Shown one piece after another: positions 8,346 through 20,236 of a stretch of DNA of 64,000 bases. The stretch covers positions 868,001 to 932,000 of the forward strand of contig CP155565.1 in assembly GCA_039696685.1 (NCBI GenBank). The letters run 5' to 3'. This DNA is from Vibrio sp. CDRSL-10 TSBA (GTDB lineage: Bacteria; Pseudomonadota; Gammaproteobacteria; Enterobacterales; Vibrionaceae). The notes under the pieces were generated by a model. It saw nothing but the letters and a program-made list of their open reading frames with translations. It searched no databases and was not told where the DNA came from. Position 1 is the stretch's first letter, and each line of letters begins with the position of its first letter. Both the position numbers and the translations under genes were made by a program.

Positions 8346-9489
8346 TTAATTGAGCTGTTGTCCGACTTTCAGGGCAGCAGCGATGTTGTGTGCGCTGCGA
8401 ATGACGTTGAATTTTGCCTGAGTAATAATCTCCTCAAAAGTGGTTACCTTGTAGACGGAGTCAAAGGCGGCATCAATTCCATGGGAGTAAACGGCCTCAA
8501 TATCATCCCCCAGTGCACCGACAATGGCGATAACAGGGAGATCATAACGTTTGGCAATACTGGCAACGCCAACCGGCACTTTGCCATTAACACTCTGACT
8601 GTCGAGGCGCCCTTCACCGGTAATCACCAGATCCGCATCTTTAATCAGTGCCTCCAGCCCGACTGCTCGGGTCATGATCTCAATACCTGGCTTGAGCTCA
8701 GCATCGAGAAAGGCGTAAAACGCGGCGCCCATCCCGCCCGCGGCACCTGCACCCGGTATATCACTCACTTTACGCTGTAGATCCTGCTCGACAACCGCCG
8801 CGAAACGGGTCAATGCCGCATCCAGTTGCTCTACCATTTGCATCGTTGCACCCTTTTGCGGGCCGTACACGTGTGAGGCACCATTAGTGCCGATCAGCGG
8901 ATTACTGACATCACAGGCCACTTCTATCAGACATTCTTTGAGGCGGGAATCCAGAGCGCTGACATCGATGTGAGCCAGATCCTGTAATGCAGCACCACCA
9001 AACGGCAACTCGACTCCGCTGGCATCCGTGAATGAAACACCCAATGCCTGCAGCATGCCACATCCGGCATCGTTGGTCGCACTGCCACCAATACAGAGAA
9101 TCAAATGACGGATACCCTGATTCAAGGCATGCTCGATCAGTTGGCCGGTTCCGTAACTGGTCGCAACCAGCGGGTCACGTTTTGCGCTCGGAATCAGTTC
9201 AATACCGCTGGCTGCCGCCATTTCAATAAACGCGGTTCTCTTGTCCCCGGAGACCCCATAAAAAGCATCATGTTGTTCACCGAGCGGACCGACCACATTC
9301 ACCGTCACCCGTTTCGCCACCGGAGGCATCGACTAATGCTTCCACAGACCCTTCTCCGCCATCCGCCGTCGGGCACTTCACATACTGCCAGTCCGGAAAG
9401 ACCTGTCGGAATCCGGTTTCAATCGCTTCTGCGACTTCAATCGCGCTTAAACTTTCTTTATATGAATCAGGGGCGATAACAATTTTCAT
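8346..9489 (-). CDS. garK: Glycerate 2-kinase, interrupted by +1 frameshift
   Basis: Phosphorylates D-glycerate to 2-phosphoglycerate, the last step of glucarate/galactarate breakdown. The frame from the ATG at 9489 ([25 protein letters not shown]) and the frame from about 9329 to 8346 ([36 protein letters not shown]) join if one base is removed from GTTTC at 9311-9315 (GAAAC in the sense strand). That gives 380 residues, the family length. The remaining sequence shows no other damage, so a sequence error is likelier than decay. It is the last gene of the tctB-tctA-gudD-garL-garR-garK run. Confidence 0.93.
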
Positions 9490-9551
9490 CAATAAGCACC
9501 ACTTGATAGAAATTATGAGGCAGCAGGCTGTCACAACCTGCTGCGTTTTAT

Positions 9552-10436
9552 TTAGCTCGCTACCGTAACCTTAGCCAGTTTTTCGTAATGCAACGCTAAT
9601 GCACAGTGATCTTTTGATGCCAGGTCATCAGCTTTTAGTGCCTGCATCATCTCCATCACTTGCGCGGTCAGCGGCAATTGTGCACCAACTCCGTGCGAAG
9701 TATCCAGCGCGTTAGCCAAATCTTTAATATGTAGGTCAATGCGAAAGCCAGGTTCAAAGTTACGGTTCAGTACCATAGGCGCCTTGGCATCCAGCACTGT
9801 ACTGCCCGCCAAGCCGCCACGGATGGCCTGATAAACCAGTTCAGGATTAACGCCCGCTTTGGTTGCCAGAACCAACGCCTCGGACATCGCCGCGATATTG
9901 AGCGCAACAATCACCTGGTTAGCCAGCTTAGTCACGTTGCCAGCACCGATATCACCGGTGTGCACCACAGATCCAGCCATTGACTTCATAACATCGTAAT
10001 ACTGCTCAAACAAGCCCTTGTCACCGCCGACCATGACCGACAAGGTACCGTCAATCGCTTTCGGCTCGCCGCCGCTGACCGGCGCATCCAGCATACTGAC
10101 ACCTTGCTCGGCGAGCACTCTGGCGATCTCCTGGCTTGCCAACGGAGCAATGGAGCTCATATCTATCAGAGTCAGTCCGGCGTGCGCACCTTCAATCAGC
10201 CCATTTTCACCCAAGGCAACTTCCTGGACGTGCGGTGAGTTCGGCAACATGGTGATCACAACATCACATTGCTGTGCGACCGCTTTTGGCGACGTTGCCG
10301 ACTCCGCACCGGCATTCACCAGCTCATTGACTGATTCCTGATTGCGATCCAGTACCACCAGCGAGTAGCCCGCTTTCAGCAGGTTTTTACTCATAGGTTT
10401 GCCCATAATGCCGAGGCCAATAAATCCGATTTTCAT
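9552..10436 (-). CDS. garR: 2-hydroxy-3-oxopropionate (tartronate semialdehyde) reductase
   Basis: Reduces tartronate semialdehyde to D-glycerate using NAD(P)H. The 294-residue product has the beta-hydroxyacid dehydrogenase signature at the N-terminus ([17 protein letters not shown]), the substrate-binding [11 protein letters not shown] near residue 121, and the catalytic Lys in [11 protein letters not shown] near residue 170. It is intact. It lies between garL and garK on the same strand with short gaps (62 and 21 bases), so it belongs to the same transcript. Confidence 0.96.
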   Translation of the reverse strand: MKIGFIGLGIMGKPMSKNLLKAGYSLVVLDRNQESVNELVNAGAESATSPKAVAQQCDVVITMLPNSPHVQEVALGENGLIEGAHAGLTLIDMSSIAPLASQEIARVLAEQGVSMLDAPVSGGEPKAIDGTLSVMVGGDKGLFEQYYDVMKSMAGSVVHTGDIGAGNVTKLANQVIVALNIAAMSEALVLATKAGVNPELVYQAIRGGLAGSTVLDAKAPMVLNRNFEPGFRIDLHIKDLANALDTSHGVGAQLPLTAQVMEMMQALKADDLASKDHCALALHYEKLAKVTVAS

Positions 10437-10457
10437 AACACTTCCTCTTGCCTTGAT

Positions 10458-11229
10458 TTACTTAATAAATTTCTGACACAGTGCCTGTGTCGCTGCTTTG
10501 AATGCGCCTAAGTCACTACCAACCGCCACTAAGTTGGCGCCCCATTCGATGTAACGCTGAGCGTCCTCATAAACCGGCGCCAGAATGCCGATGGTTTTGC
10601 CTTTCGCCTGACCTTTTTCAAACACCATACGAATGGCACCCTGCACATCCGGATGGTTGGCATTGCCTAAATGCCCCAGCGCTGCCGCCAGATCGCTCGG
10701 ACCGACAAATACCCCGTCGATGCCTTCAACACTGAGAATGCTGTCGAGGTTATCCAGCGCTAACTGGCTCTCGATCTGCACCACCACGCTGATGTTGTCG
10801 TTGATATCCTGAAAATAATTAGCGGTTGTGCCGTAGCCATTACTACGGTGTCCGACGGAAACCCCGCGAATGCCCTGTGGCGGGTAGCGGGTAGCGGCAA
10901 CCGCCAGTTTCCGCTTGCTGCTGAGTCTCGACAAACGGAACAATGAGGTTATAAAAACCGATATCCAACAGACGTTTAATCACCACCGGATCATTCACCG
11001 GCGGACGGACCACAGGAACACTGCGGCTGTCTTTAAGCGCCATCAGTTGCGGAATGAAGGTCTGGATGTCATTTGGTGCATGTTCACCATCGAGTAAAAT
11101 CCAGTCGAAGCCTGCCAGGCCCAGGATCTCGGTAGTAATAGGGCTGGCCAAAGCACTCCAGCAACCGATTCGCTGCTCCTGATTCAGCAGTGCACGCTTA
11201 AAATGATTCGGGTAAATATTTTCGTTCAT
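10458..11229 (-). CDS. garL: 5-keto-4-deoxy-D-glucarate aldolase, interrupted by +1 frameshift
   Basis: A class II HpcH-family aldolase that splits 5-keto-4-deoxy-glucarate into pyruvate and tartronate semialdehyde. The first part ([39 protein letters not shown]) and the second ([40 protein letters not shown]) lie in different frames. Removing one base from GTTTC at 10907-10911 gives exactly 256 codons, with the [12 protein letters not shown] junction expected for GarL. The metal-binding Glu in VQIES and Asp in VGPSD are present. The interruption has the same GAAAC signature as garK. Confidence 0.94.
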
Positions 11230-11250
11230 CGCGTTGTCCTCTCCCTGCGC

Positions 11251-12591
11251 TTAACGAACCAAGCACGGTTTTTTGTTGTCGAATGTCCAGTTTGGAATCA
11301 GGTACTGCATGCCGATCGCATCATCGCGTCCGCTCAGTCCCATATTTTTGTAAAGCTCATGCGCCTTTTCGACCTGAGCCATATCAATCTCGATGCCCAG
11401 ACCTGGTTTATCAGGCACAGCGACAAAGCCGCCACGAATCTGCAATGGATCTTTGGTCAGACGCTGATTGCCTTCCTGCCAAATCCAGTGGGTATCAATG
11501 GCGGTAATGTTGCCCGGTGCCGCGGCGGCAACCTGGGTAAACATGGCAAGCGAAATATCGAAATGGTTATTAGAATGCGATCCCCAGGTCAGGCCCCATT
11601 CGTGGCACATCTGCGCCACACGTACCGAGCCTTCCATGGTCCAGAAATGCGGATCGGCTAAAGGAATGTCGACCGATTGCAAAGAAATGGTGTGTCCCAT
11701 CTGACGCCAGTCGGTGGCAATCATGTTGGTTGCCGTCGGCAGGCCTGTGGCGCGGCGGAATTCGCTCATCACCTCACGACCGGAATAACCCTGCTCAGCG
11801 CCACACGGATCTTCGGCATAAGCCAGAACCCCTTTGAGCTCTTTCCCGACCCGAATCGCTTCGTCAAGAGACCAGGCTCCGTTAGGGTCAAGCGTCACAC
11901 GAGCCTGCGGGAAACGGGCTGCGAGCGCTTTGATCACTTCCGCTTCTTCCTCCGCGCGCAATACACCGCCTTTCAGTTTAAAATCGTTGAAACCATACTT
12001 TTCGTAGGATGCTTCTGCCAGACGCACAACCCGCTCAGCGCTTAATGCTTCTTCATGGCGAATGCGGTACCAGTCGCAGTTATCCTGCGGCTGACTCTGA
12101 TAAGGCAGGTCGGTTTTGTTGCGGTCACCGATAAAGAACAGATAGCCCAGCATCTCGACTTTATCGCGTTGCTGACCTTCGCCAAGCAGAGAGGCGACTG
12201 AGACATTCAATGCCTGGCCGAGTAAATCCAGCATCGCAGCTTCGATTGCCGTCACAGCATGGATGGTCGTTCTAAGATCAAAAGTCTGTAAACCACGCCC
12301 GCCTGCATCACGTTCAGCGAAGGCATGCCGCACCTGATTCATGATATTTTTATATTCACCCAGGCCACGGCCGATAATAAAACCCCGCGCATCTTCGAGT
12401 GTTTTACGGATACTCTCTCCTCCCGGAACTTCACCCAGACCGATGTTGCCGGAGTTATCCTCCAAAATGACAATATTGCGGGTAAAGTAAGGGGCGTGTG
12501 CCCCACTGAGATTGAGCAGCATGCTGTCGTACCCGGCTACCGGAATCACCAACATATTTTCAATAACAGGCATACCTTTTGCGAAATTCAT
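11251..12591 (-). CDS. gudD: Glucarate dehydratase
   Basis: An enolase-superfamily enzyme that dehydrates D-glucarate (and idarate) to 5-keto-4-deoxy-glucarate. The 446-residue product equals the E. coli length. It has the [11 protein letters not shown] entry motif, the KLKGG catalytic Lys pair near 205, metal ligands in LDPNGAW and AEDPCG, and the His-containing SHSNNHFD near 340. The frame is open to an ATG at 12600, but AAAGG sits right against that ATG and is correctly spaced for the one at 12591. It follows tctA with a gap of about 10 bases. Confidence 0.95.
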   Translation of the reverse strand: MNFAKGMPVIENMLVIPVAGYDSMLLNLSGAHAPYFTRNIVILEDNSGNIGLGEVPGGESIRKTLEDARGFIIGRGLGEYKNIMNQVRHAFAERDAGGRGLQTFDLRTTIHAVTAIEAAMLDLLGQALNVSVASLLGEGQQRDKVEMLGYLFFIGDRNKTDLPYQSQPQDNCDWYRIRHEEALSAERVVRLAEASYEKYGFNDFKLKGGVLRAEEEAEVIKALAARFPQARVTLDPNGAWSLDEAIRVGKELKGVLAYAEDPCGAEQGYSGREVMSEFRRATGLPTATNMIATDWRQMGHTISLQSVDIPLADPHFWTMEGSVRVAQMCHEWGLTWGSHSNNHFDISLAMFTQVAAAAPGNITAIDTHWIWQEGNQRLTKDPLQIRGGFVAVPDKPGLGIEIDMAQVEKAHELYKNMGLSGRDDAIGMQYLIPNWTFDNKKPCLVR

Positions 12592-12603
12592 ACTAATCAT
12601 CCT

Positions 12604-14119
12604 TTAAGCTATTTTTTTATCAGCGCACGACTGCTTTTTTGTTTTAAACACCGAGCGGATTGCATACACCACCGAGGCCAGAATAATCACCCACAAGAAC
12701 ATAGCGATCGGGCTTTTGGTGAAGAACACCGACAGGTTTCCGTAAGACTCAATACTTTTCACGAAATAGACTTCGGCCGATTTGCCTAAAATAAAGCCGA
12801 TAATAAAAGGCACCACTTCGAGGCCAATTTTCGGCGCAACGACGCCAAACACACCGAATAGCACCAGGGTCCAGACATCAAACATCACACCGTAGTTGAT
12901 GGCGTAGGCGCCAATCACACACATCATTACGATAATGGGATAAAGGATATACTTAGGAATCATCACCACTTTAGCGACGTAACGAATCGCGAAGTACATG
13001 ATGGCGAACATGACGAAATTGGCGAAAAACAGCGAGAGAATCATAAAATCCCAGGTTTCCAGATTCTCATTGATAAACAACGGCCCCACCTGAATGCCCT
13101 GCAGGGTAAAGGCACCAATCAGTACGGCCGTGGTTGAATCTCCCGGGATGCCCAGCGATAGTAACGGAATCAATGCACCACCAGTCAGACCATTGTTGGC
13201 CGATTCGGAGGTGATAATACCCTCCGGACAGCCTTTCCCCATTTGATCTTTATTCTTACTGATGTTCTTTTGTTGGGTATAAGCCAGCACCGAAGCCGCA
13301 CTACCACCGATGCCGGGTAACATGCCGACAAAAGTCCCAATCGACGAAGAGCGAATCAGGTTGAACCACTGCCCCTTGAATACTGTCCAGTCAAACCGCG
13401 TTTTGCGATCCAGCTGAATCATCTCCCCTTGCACATGATCAGCCTGGCTGACACGGCAACAGGCGGTGATGATCGCAGCAAGCCCGAACATACCGATCAA
13501 CACAGGCAGCAAAGAAAAACCAAAACTCAGTTGGTCTTCCAGTGCCTGTGGCATGAGACGATATTCGCCATTACCGCCGACAGAAATGTCGTACGCGCCA
13601 ATTAGGCTGATCAAAATGCCCAGCAAGCCACTGAATATTCCCATCAGCATGTGTTTTGAGAGTGAGGAGATCACTGTCAGTGCCAGAAAAATGAGCAGGA
13701 ACTTTTCAACGGTCGAAAATTTAATCGCGAAGTTTGCTAAGAAAGGGGCAAAGAAATACAACACAACCGCACTGAACAGACCGCCAAACAGTGACGATGC
13801 GACCGCCACTTTGAGTGCTTTTTCTCCCTGCCCTTTCTGGGCCATGGGATAACCATCAAATGTCGTGGTAATGGAAGAGGGCGTGCCGGGAATATTAAGC
13901 AGTACTGCCGGAAACCAGCCCCCCCGAGATCCCCCCCACATACAGACCAAGCAGTAAAGCCAGGCCATCATTCAGACCGAGTGAATAGGTTAATGGCAGG
14001 CAGACCGCAACCGCTAACGTCGCTGTCATGCCCGGTATAGCGCCAAAGATAATCCCGATGAGGACCCCGATGGAGCTCAGTAAAAACATATTGACAGATA
14101 AATGTGACAAAATTTCCAT
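12604..14119 (-). CDS. tctA: Tripartite tricarboxylate transporter large membrane subunit TctA, interrupted by +1 frameshift
   Basis: The main membrane channel (about 12 segments) of a TTT-family secondary transporter that works with TctB and the periplasmic receptor TctC. The N-terminal GVLIGIIFGAIPGMTATLAV and later GTFVGMLPGIGGSAASVLAY are the duplicated TctA signature motifs; LLNIPGTPSSI follows the break. Removing one base of GAAAC at 13911-13915 joins the frames into 504 residues. A GTG at 14143 is possible, but TGGAA favours the ATG at 14119. Position beside gudD and garL suggests that it imports sugar diacids. Confidence 0.9.
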
Positions 14120-14152
14120 AAGATATTCCACATTCAGTTTCACGTAATAAAA

Positions 14153-14566
14153 TTAAGGTAAGGTAATCCCAAACATCTGCCCTAAAACAACCCAGGCGAT
14201 TACTGGTGATAAAATTGAATTTATTGTTATATAGATAACTTTTCTCTGAGTTATTTCCTTTTCCATTAGAAATGGAATGATGAAGAGAAAAGGAACGGTC
14301 GCAATCAAAAATGCATAACCAGTATTAGGAAACACTTCTCCCAGCTGTTGCATAATTAATATGTAGCCACTAATCAGGGCCAGAAAAAAGTAAGCTTTAT
14401 AATTATTATTATTGATGACTTTCTGCCAGGAAAATGCCTTCACACTGGCTGCTATTACTTTTCTCTCTTTTACCAAAATAATCATGAGCAGACAGATTAA
14501 ACAGGTGATGATTATTTTTGGAAAAAACCAATGCGATTGTGCAAAGTCAATATTTACATCGAGCAT
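14153..14566 (-). CDS. tctB: Tripartite tricarboxylate transporter small membrane subunit TctB
   Basis: A 137-residue membrane protein with four hydrophobic segments (for example FPKIIITCLICLLMIIL near 15-31 and PVIAWVVLGQMFG near the end), the usual size and topology of TctB. It ends ten bases before the possible GTG of tctA and starts the tctB-tctA-gudD-garL-garR-garK transcript. AAGGA precedes the ATG by about 8 bases. Sequence conservation in this subunit is low, so the call rests on context and topology. Confidence 0.85.
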   Translation of the reverse strand: MLDVNIDFAQSHWFFPKIIITCLICLLMIILVKERKVIAASVKAFSWQKVINNNNYKAYFFLALISGYILIMQQLGEVFPNTGYAFLIATVPFLFIIPFLMEKEITQRKVIYITINSILSPVIAWVVLGQMFGITLP

Positions 14567-14866
14567 ATCGTTTCCTTGTGTAGGGTAATTTTGATTTTGT
14601 TTGAATTAGTATATGGCTATCGGCCAGGCGGAGGCTTTATTAAAAACTCCAAAAATAGCATTAAGTTAACGGGCTATTTTGTAGGATCCAACAACAGGGT
14701 GTGACATGGGCACAAAACAATTAACTCATTGTTTTTATTATATAAAATAAGTTAACTCCTAATGAACTTCGCTCAAAATCGCTTTTGTGCTTCTTTACAA
14801 AATGCTGATGCAAGTAAAAATCTGATAGCCATCACAATCCTTACCGACAGCAAGGTCTGTTTTATA
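14567..14866 (-). promoter_or_regulatory. Leader region of the tctB operon
   Basis: About 300 AT-rich bases without a convincing gene. It lies between the poxB terminator and tctB, so it should hold the promoter of the tctB-garK transcript and perhaps a CdaR site. I cannot name a specific operator. Confidence 0.4.
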
Positions 14867-14904
14867 AAAAAATGGCCTGACGGAATTACCGTCAGGCCAT
14901 TTTT
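14867..14904. terminator. Terminator after poxB
   Basis: AAAATGGCCTGACGG, loop AATTA, CCGTCAGGCCATTTTT forms a 15-bp perfect stem with A/T flanks usable in both directions. It separates the garD-tctC-poxB side from the tctB operon. Confidence 0.9.
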
Positions 14905-14955
14905 ACTAAGTATTGAATGATGAAATCAGTTATCTACTGATGGGCGTGTTGGTTA

Positions 14956-16685
14956 CTAACGCAGCCAGTTGGTTTTACTCAATTCAACAATCTCATCGCC
15001 ACGACCGTTAATGATCGCTTTGAGCATGTATAGACTAAACCCTTTCGCGTGCTCCATATTGATCTGAGGTGGCATCGCCAGTTCTTGTTTTGCGGTATCC
15101 ACTTCCAGGACCACCGCTCCCGGATAGTGCAGCGTTTCGCTCAGTGCGCCCGGCAGCGCCTCAGGATCAGTGACATGAATGCCTTTGATGCCACATGCCT
15201 GGGCGATTTCGGCAAAGCTCGGGTTTCTGCAGATCGGTATCATCTGACAAATAACCTCCCGCTTTCATCTCCATCGCAACAAACCCCAGCGAACGGTTAT
15301 TGAATACGATGATTTTAACCGGTAAATCCAGCTGTTTGAGAGACAACAGATCCCCCATCAGCATAGAGAAGCCACCGTCACCACACAGGGCAACAACCTG
15401 ACGAGTGCGATCCAGCGCTTGCGCGCCCATCGCCTGTGACATCGCATTGGCCATTGAGCCATGGTTAAACGAACCGATCAGGCGGCGCTGACCATTCATT
15501 TCCAGATAACGTGCCGCCCACACGGTCGGGGTACCGACATCACAGGTAAATACCGCATCCTCTGCCGCTTGCTCACTAATCAAGCGCGCCAGATATTGTG
15601 GGTGAATCAGGCCACGCCCGGTTTTACCACTGGCCAGATCATCCAGACCTTTGCGCGCCTGCTTATAGTTCGCAATACAGTTGGTCAGATGTTTGGATGA
15701 ACGGCCACTGCTGATAAAAGGAAGCAGCTTGTCCAATGTCGCTTTCGTATCCCCCAGCACACCAAATTCTATCTGAGTATGACGACCTAGAGAGGCGGGG
15801 TTATTGTCAATTTGTACAATTTTGGCATTCTCCGGATAAAATGCCCGGTACGGGAAGCTGGTACCAATAAGCAGTAAAGTATCCGCCTCACGCATCGCGT
15901 GGTAACCGGAGGCAAAACCAATCAAACCGGTCATCCCCACATCGTACGGATTGTCATACTCGATGTATTCTTTACCGCGCAGAGCGTGCACAATCGGTGC
16001 TTGCAGTTTTTCTGCCAGAGCCACCACCTCTTGATGCGCACCTTTAACTCCGGCACCAACCATCAGCGTCACTTTGTCGCTGCTATTGAGATACTGTGCT
16101 AACTGTTCAATATCCGATGTATGCGGCGTATACAAAGCCGGCTTAGGCAAACTCCACTTCGGTAACACCCCTTCCGGCATAGGTTTGAGCGCCACATCGC
16201 CCGGCAATACCAACACAGCCACATCATTGTGCAGGATAGCCTGACGCATGGCGGTTTCAAGCAAGTAAGGCATTTGCTCCGGGTTGGAAACTAACTCACA
16301 GAAAACACTACATTCTTTGAATAATTCCTGGGGGTGAGTCTCCTGAAAATAATTGGTTCCTATTTCTGCAGAAGGGATATGCGCAGCAATCGCTAACACG
16401 GGAAACCCGATTACGGTGACAATCAAACAGGCCGTTAATCAAGTGCATATTGCCGGGCCCGCAAGAACCGGCACACACCGCCAACTGCCCGGACAGATGT
16501 GCCTCAGCGCCGGCAGCGAACGCCGCCACTTCCTCATGGCGGGTTCCCAGCCATTCGATCTGACCAATTTTTCTCAGGCTGTCACTCAGCCCGTTCAACG
16601 AGTCGCCTGTTACTCCCCAAATGCGTTCCACGCCAGCCTGGCGCAACGTATCTGCGATAAAATAGGCGATAGTTGGATTACTCAT
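14956..16685 (-). CDS. poxB: Pyruvate dehydrogenase (quinone)/pyruvate oxidase, two +1 frameshifts
   Basis: A thiamine-diphosphate and FAD enzyme that oxidises pyruvate to acetate and CO2, passing electrons to ubiquinone at the membrane. Three frames join when one base is removed from GAAAC at 16402-16406 and GTTTC at 15223-15227, giving 575 residues (E. coli 572). Visible motifs: [29 protein letters not shown] with the catalytic Glu, the ThDP site [15 protein letters not shown]...FNN, and the C-terminal lipid-binding [21 protein letters not shown] lies seven bases before the ATG at 16685. It may dispose of pyruvate from the GarL reaction. Confidence 0.94.
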
Positions 16686-17001
16686 ACGAAAACCTCCACG
16701 TCGGTGATTGATGCAAAAAATCTGCAAAGCAAAGGGGTGCATTCAAAAAACCGTGCGTGTCATCTCGTTTTTTATCATCCTCTCTCTATAAAACTTGTTC
16801 AATATCAATTTATTTGAATTTTTGTAATATTTTTTTATAAGAGATGCTTTTTTAGGCATAAAGGAAATAAGCAGATAGCAGATAGCAGATAACAGCCTAA
16901 GGTGCCGGTCAGCCGCACATAGGGTGAGCAAGAGGTCATTCGGACAAGGCAGAAGTCAGATAATGCTCCCGGCGAGCGGGAGCACATTGAGGGAAAGCAG
17001 G
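16686..17001. repeat. Intergenic region with three 7-bp tandem repeats
   Basis: GCAGATA is repeated three times at 16871-16891. The rest is AT-rich and should contain the poxB promoter. No gene is seen. Confidence 0.5.
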
Positions 17002-17413
17002 TTAAGAGATGATGCTGTAAAACTTCATGTCTGCGGTCAGTCTCTCGGCTTGATCCTGAATGACGTGATCCGGAACATTCTTCTTGTATTCATCACAACA
17101 TTGATTCGTCATCACCATGCTGAAAACGGTGTATTGATGCTGTTCTGCCAACTGGTAAAAATATTCCATATCTTCACATTTGGAGAAGGAATTGGTGACC
17201 GCTATCTTGTCAGCCCCCTGCTCCATCAGGTTTTTGACTCCGTTGCGACAATACTCATCCGCATAAGGTTTTAATTTTTCATTCCATCGGTTTCTGGCCA
17301 TACTGCCGATAGTAATCCCAGCACGAGACGATATTGTCATTGGCCAATAAGGTCCGGATAAATTCTGTTTTACCGGTGCCAAAAGGCCCACGAAGAATAT
17401 ACAGGTATTTCAT
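17002..17413 (-). CDS. Small P-loop ATP-binding protein, interrupted by +1 frameshift
   Basis: A 136-residue protein starting MKYLYILRGPFGTGKTEF: a Walker A loop (GPFGTGKT) right at the N-terminus, as in small kinase/AAA-like ATPases. The frame from the ATG at 17413 (GGAG seven bases upstream) and the long downstream frame (LKPYADEYCRNGVKNLMEQG, VTNSFSKCEDMEYFY) join when one base is removed from GTTTC at 17290-17294. The VTNSFSK segment resembles the Walker B/sensor region of polynucleotide- or zeta-type kinases. The substrate is unknown. It lies between tctC and poxB on the same strand, but a link to sugar diacid metabolism is not evident. Confidence 0.7.
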
Positions 17414-17521
17414 GACATCTCCTCAAATCAAAGGGATAGAAACGCAGTTGTAATTGAGATCCGTCTTTCCGGAGCACTCAATCTTTGCAGCAAAAACGAT
17501 GAACAGAAACATCGCCCCTGA

Positions 17522-17550
17522 TGATTAAGCCCACAGAGTGGGCTTAATCA
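17522..17550. terminator. 13-bp perfect hairpin after tctC
   Basis: TGATTAAGCCCAC, loop AGA, GTGGGCTTAATCA. There is no long T-tract. Its position 33 bases after the tctC stop suggests an attenuator or weak terminator. Confidence 0.55.
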
Positions 17551-17582
17551 TGGCTATCACCACCATAAAAAGCGAACTCTCG

Positions 17583-18620
17583 TCACTCGGTGATATTGGC
17601 AAGCACTTGTTTGTATTTATCGTTTTTCGCCTGCAGATGCTTGAGGGCATCCGCTGAATCGCGATAGTTAGGCACAAAGAAAGCCTTCTCAAACGTTTTT
17701 TGAATTTCGCCCTCGGCATAAATCTCTTTTAACGCTTTATCGATATAGGCAATCTGGTCTTTCGGCATCTTCTTGTTGTAGAGGAAGAAAAACTCTTTAT
17801 CGAACGTGAAGTTACTTTGCGCATCCATCGGCACCACGACATTTGGCTCAGCATAAGAGAAAATCTGTTCCTGACTCAGACTACCAAACCCGTTTTTGTT
17901 GACGTCCGCAATGGTATCTTTGGTTGAAGTTAGCCAGACAAATTTCATCGCCTTCTGATCCGATTCAGGCAAGCGGGTAAATTGTTCATTCGCCGGTAAA
18001 CTGCCCTGAATCATATCAGCCAGACCATCAAACAGCTGTTGGTTCTTATCAGCCTGAGAACCGGTATTCACCGCGATAAAATGACTTTCCTGACCCGGAT
18101 ACTTCATCTTAATGGCATTTTTCACCGCACTGTAGCCAATTTCAGAAACACCACCCGGTTGAATCGCTACGCGGATTTCTTTGCCTTCACCAACAGCATT
18201 GATGATGTCATCCAGCGTATTGTAGGGTGATTTTTTCGGCACAAGATAGGCGTTAGCCGGGTTAATCGCGAAAGTGGGACCAATAATATATTGGTTGAAA
18301 ATATCGTAGTAACCGCGAGTGCCGTACAGATTACCCAAGTATGACTGATCGTGAAAAATCATGATGGTACTGCCGTTGCCAACACGTTTCAGCGTGCTGA
18401 ATGCTGCACTCGATCCCACCGCATCCACCTTGATGTTGGTATCAAGTTTTTTTGCCAGCGCATCAGAAATAATGGCGGCGGCCTGATACGTATCGCCTCC
18501 GGTCGATTTCGAGCCGATCACCACACGGATATTGCCAAAGTTCGGCTTATCAGCACTCATCGCGACCATAGGCAATGCCATCAAAGAGAAGGCAATCGCA
18601 TGTTTAATCAGTTTTTTCAT
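17583..18620 (-). CDS. tctC: TctC-like periplasmic substrate-binding receptor
   Basis: The extracytoplasmic receptor for the TctAB transporter (Bug family). The product has a Sec signal peptide (MKKLIKHAIAFSLMALPMVAMSA) and then a two-lobed binding protein with the family strands IRVVIGSKSTGGDTYQAAAIIS and VAIQPGGVSEIGYSAVK. The frame is open to 18638, but GAGAGGA before the ATG at 18620 decides the start. Mature length of about 322 residues is typical. It follows garD by 65 bases, probably on one transcript, while its membrane partners lie 3 kb away on the same strand. Confidence 0.88.
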   Translation of the reverse strand: MKKLIKHAIAFSLMALPMVAMSADKPNFGNIRVVIGSKSTGGDTYQAAAIISDALAKKLDTNIKVDAVGSSAAFSTLKRVGNGSTIMIFHDQSYLGNLYGTRGYYDIFNQYIIGPTFAINPANAYLVPKKSPYNTLDDIINAVGEGKEIRVAIQPGGVSEIGYSAVKNAIKMKYPGQESHFIAVNTGSQADKNQQLFDGLADMIQGSLPANEQFTRLPESDQKAMKFVWLTSTKDTIADVNKNGFGSLSQEQIFSYAEPNVVVPMDAQSNFTFDKEFFFLYNKKMPKDQIAYIDKALKEIYAEGEIQKTFEKAFFVPNYRDSADALKHLQAKNDKYKQVLANITE

Positions 18621-18685
18621 AAATTCCTCTCGTTTCACGTTAATTGTTGTCTTTGTTATATCTCTTCTATCGGTTATCTCAGTTA

Positions 18686-20236
18686 TCAGGTTACAGGAGC
18701 CGGATTAAACACAGCCAGTGCGTTATGCAAGCCCCACTGGTCGGAATACGTTTGCTTATCACCGCTCGCCACGGCCAGAATGTGATTGAAAATTTCCCAG
18801 CCCATCTCTTCGAGTGAGCTTTCTCCGGTCGCCACAGTACCGGCATTGATATCCATCAGATCATGCCAGCGGCGCGCCAACGAAGAACGAGTCGCCACCT
18901 TAATGACAGGCACGGCTTCCAGTCCGTAAGGTGTCCCACGGCCGGTAGTAAAAACCTGTACCGTGATCCCCGATGAGACTTGCTGAGTGCCGCAGACAAA
19001 ATCGCTGGCAGGCGTAGCAGCAAAAATTAGACCTTTGCGGGTCGGACGCTGCCCCGGAGAAAGAACTTCAACAATCGCGCTGCTGCCGGACTTGGCAATA
19101 GACCCGAGCGCTTTCTCAACCACGTTGGCCAACCCGCCTTTTTTGTTACCCGGAGAAGGGTTTTCTCTGCGATCGGTTTTGCCGAGGCTGAGATAATGAT
19201 CGTACCAGGCCATCTCTTCCATCAGGCGCCGGCCAACCTGCTCATCAATACAACGGGGTCCTAACAGATAAACCGCATCACGCACTTCGGTGACTTCCGA
19301 AAACATCACGGTGGCGCCGCAGCGGACCAACAAATCAGACGCATAACCCACTGCCGGGTTAGCCGTGACACCTGAAAATGCATCACTGCCGCCACACTGC
19401 ATGCCCACGACCAGCTCAGATACCGGACAATCTTCACGCTGACGCTGATTGAGTTTTTTCAGATGCATTTCAGCGGTTGCCAGAATGCTGCGCACCATGG
19501 ATTGAAAACCAATATGGTTATCGCTTTGCAGGGAAATGATACTTTCGGGTGCGACGTTAATCGTCTCAACATCATCCGTTCCCTGCAGGAGTCTTTCCGG
19601 TTGTAATTTTTCACAACCGAGGCCAACTACCATGACCTCGCCGCCGAAGTTGGGGTTCAAAGCCAGATTATGTATGGTACGGATCGGCACTACCGACGCA
19701 GGCGCATTGATGGCGACACCACAACCATACAAATGGTTGAGTGCGACTACACCATCAACGCTCGGATACTTAGGCAGCAGATCCTGTTTAATCAGGTTCA
19801 CCACGTAATCAACCACGCCGGCAACACAATGAACGCTGGTTGTAATACCGAGCAGATTTTTTGTACCGACGCTGCCGTCCGCATTGCGATAGCCTTTGAA
19901 GGTGTAATCTGACAAAGGAGGCAGTGGTTCGGGGACTTTGGTCGCGAGAGGAATGTCATCCAGTGGCGGGGCTTCCGGAATGTCGACTAAAAATTCGTTG
20001 ATCCATCCCCCCTTCGGGATTGAAGCGTTAGCAAAGCCAATCACTTCACCATAACGCACGATGGGATCGCCGGGAGCGAATGGCACCAGAGCCACTTTAT
20101 GGCCTTCAGGAATGTCTTCCTGTAAGGCGAAATCGTTATTAAATAAGGTTCCCTGCGGCAAACCACCATCGTTGACCACAATAGCGACATTGTCTTCCGG
20201 ATGAACTTTGATATAGCGAGGCAGCACATTTTTCAT
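18686..20236 (-). CDS. garD: Galactarate dehydratase
   Basis: Dehydrates meso-galactarate to 5-keto-4-deoxy-glucarate, feeding the same GarL-GarR-GarK route as GudD. The 516-residue protein has the UxaA/GarD two-domain form: an N-terminal SAF-like domain ([19 protein letters not shown]), then the large catalytic domain with [35 protein letters not shown] (metal-binding Cys) and [17 protein letters not shown]. It is intact and heads the garD-tctC run. Confidence 0.95.
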   Translation of the reverse strand: MKNVLPRYIKVHPEDNVAIVVNDGGLPQGTLFNNDFALQEDIPEGHKVALVPFAPGDPIVRYGEVIGFANASIPKGGWINEFLVDIPEAPPLDDIPLATKVPEPLPPLSDYTFKGYRNADGSVGTKNLLGITTSVHCVAGVVDYVVNLIKQDLLPKYPSVDGVVALNHLYGCGVAINAPASVVPIRTIHNLALNPNFGGEVMVVGLGCEKLQPERLLQGTDDVETINVAPESIISLQSDNHIGFQSMVRSILATAEMHLKKLNQRQREDCPVSELVVGMQCGGSDAFSGVTANPAVGYASDLLVRCGATVMFSEVTEVRDAVYLLGPRCIDEQVGRRLMEEMAWYDHYLSLGKTDRRENPSPGNKKGGLANVVEKALGSIAKSGSSAIVEVLSPGQRPTRKGLIFAATPASDFVCGTQQVSSGITVQVFTTGRGTPYGLEAVPVIKVATRSSLARRWHDLMDINAGTVATGESSLEEMGWEIFNHILAVASGDKQTYSDQWGLHNALAVFNPAPVT

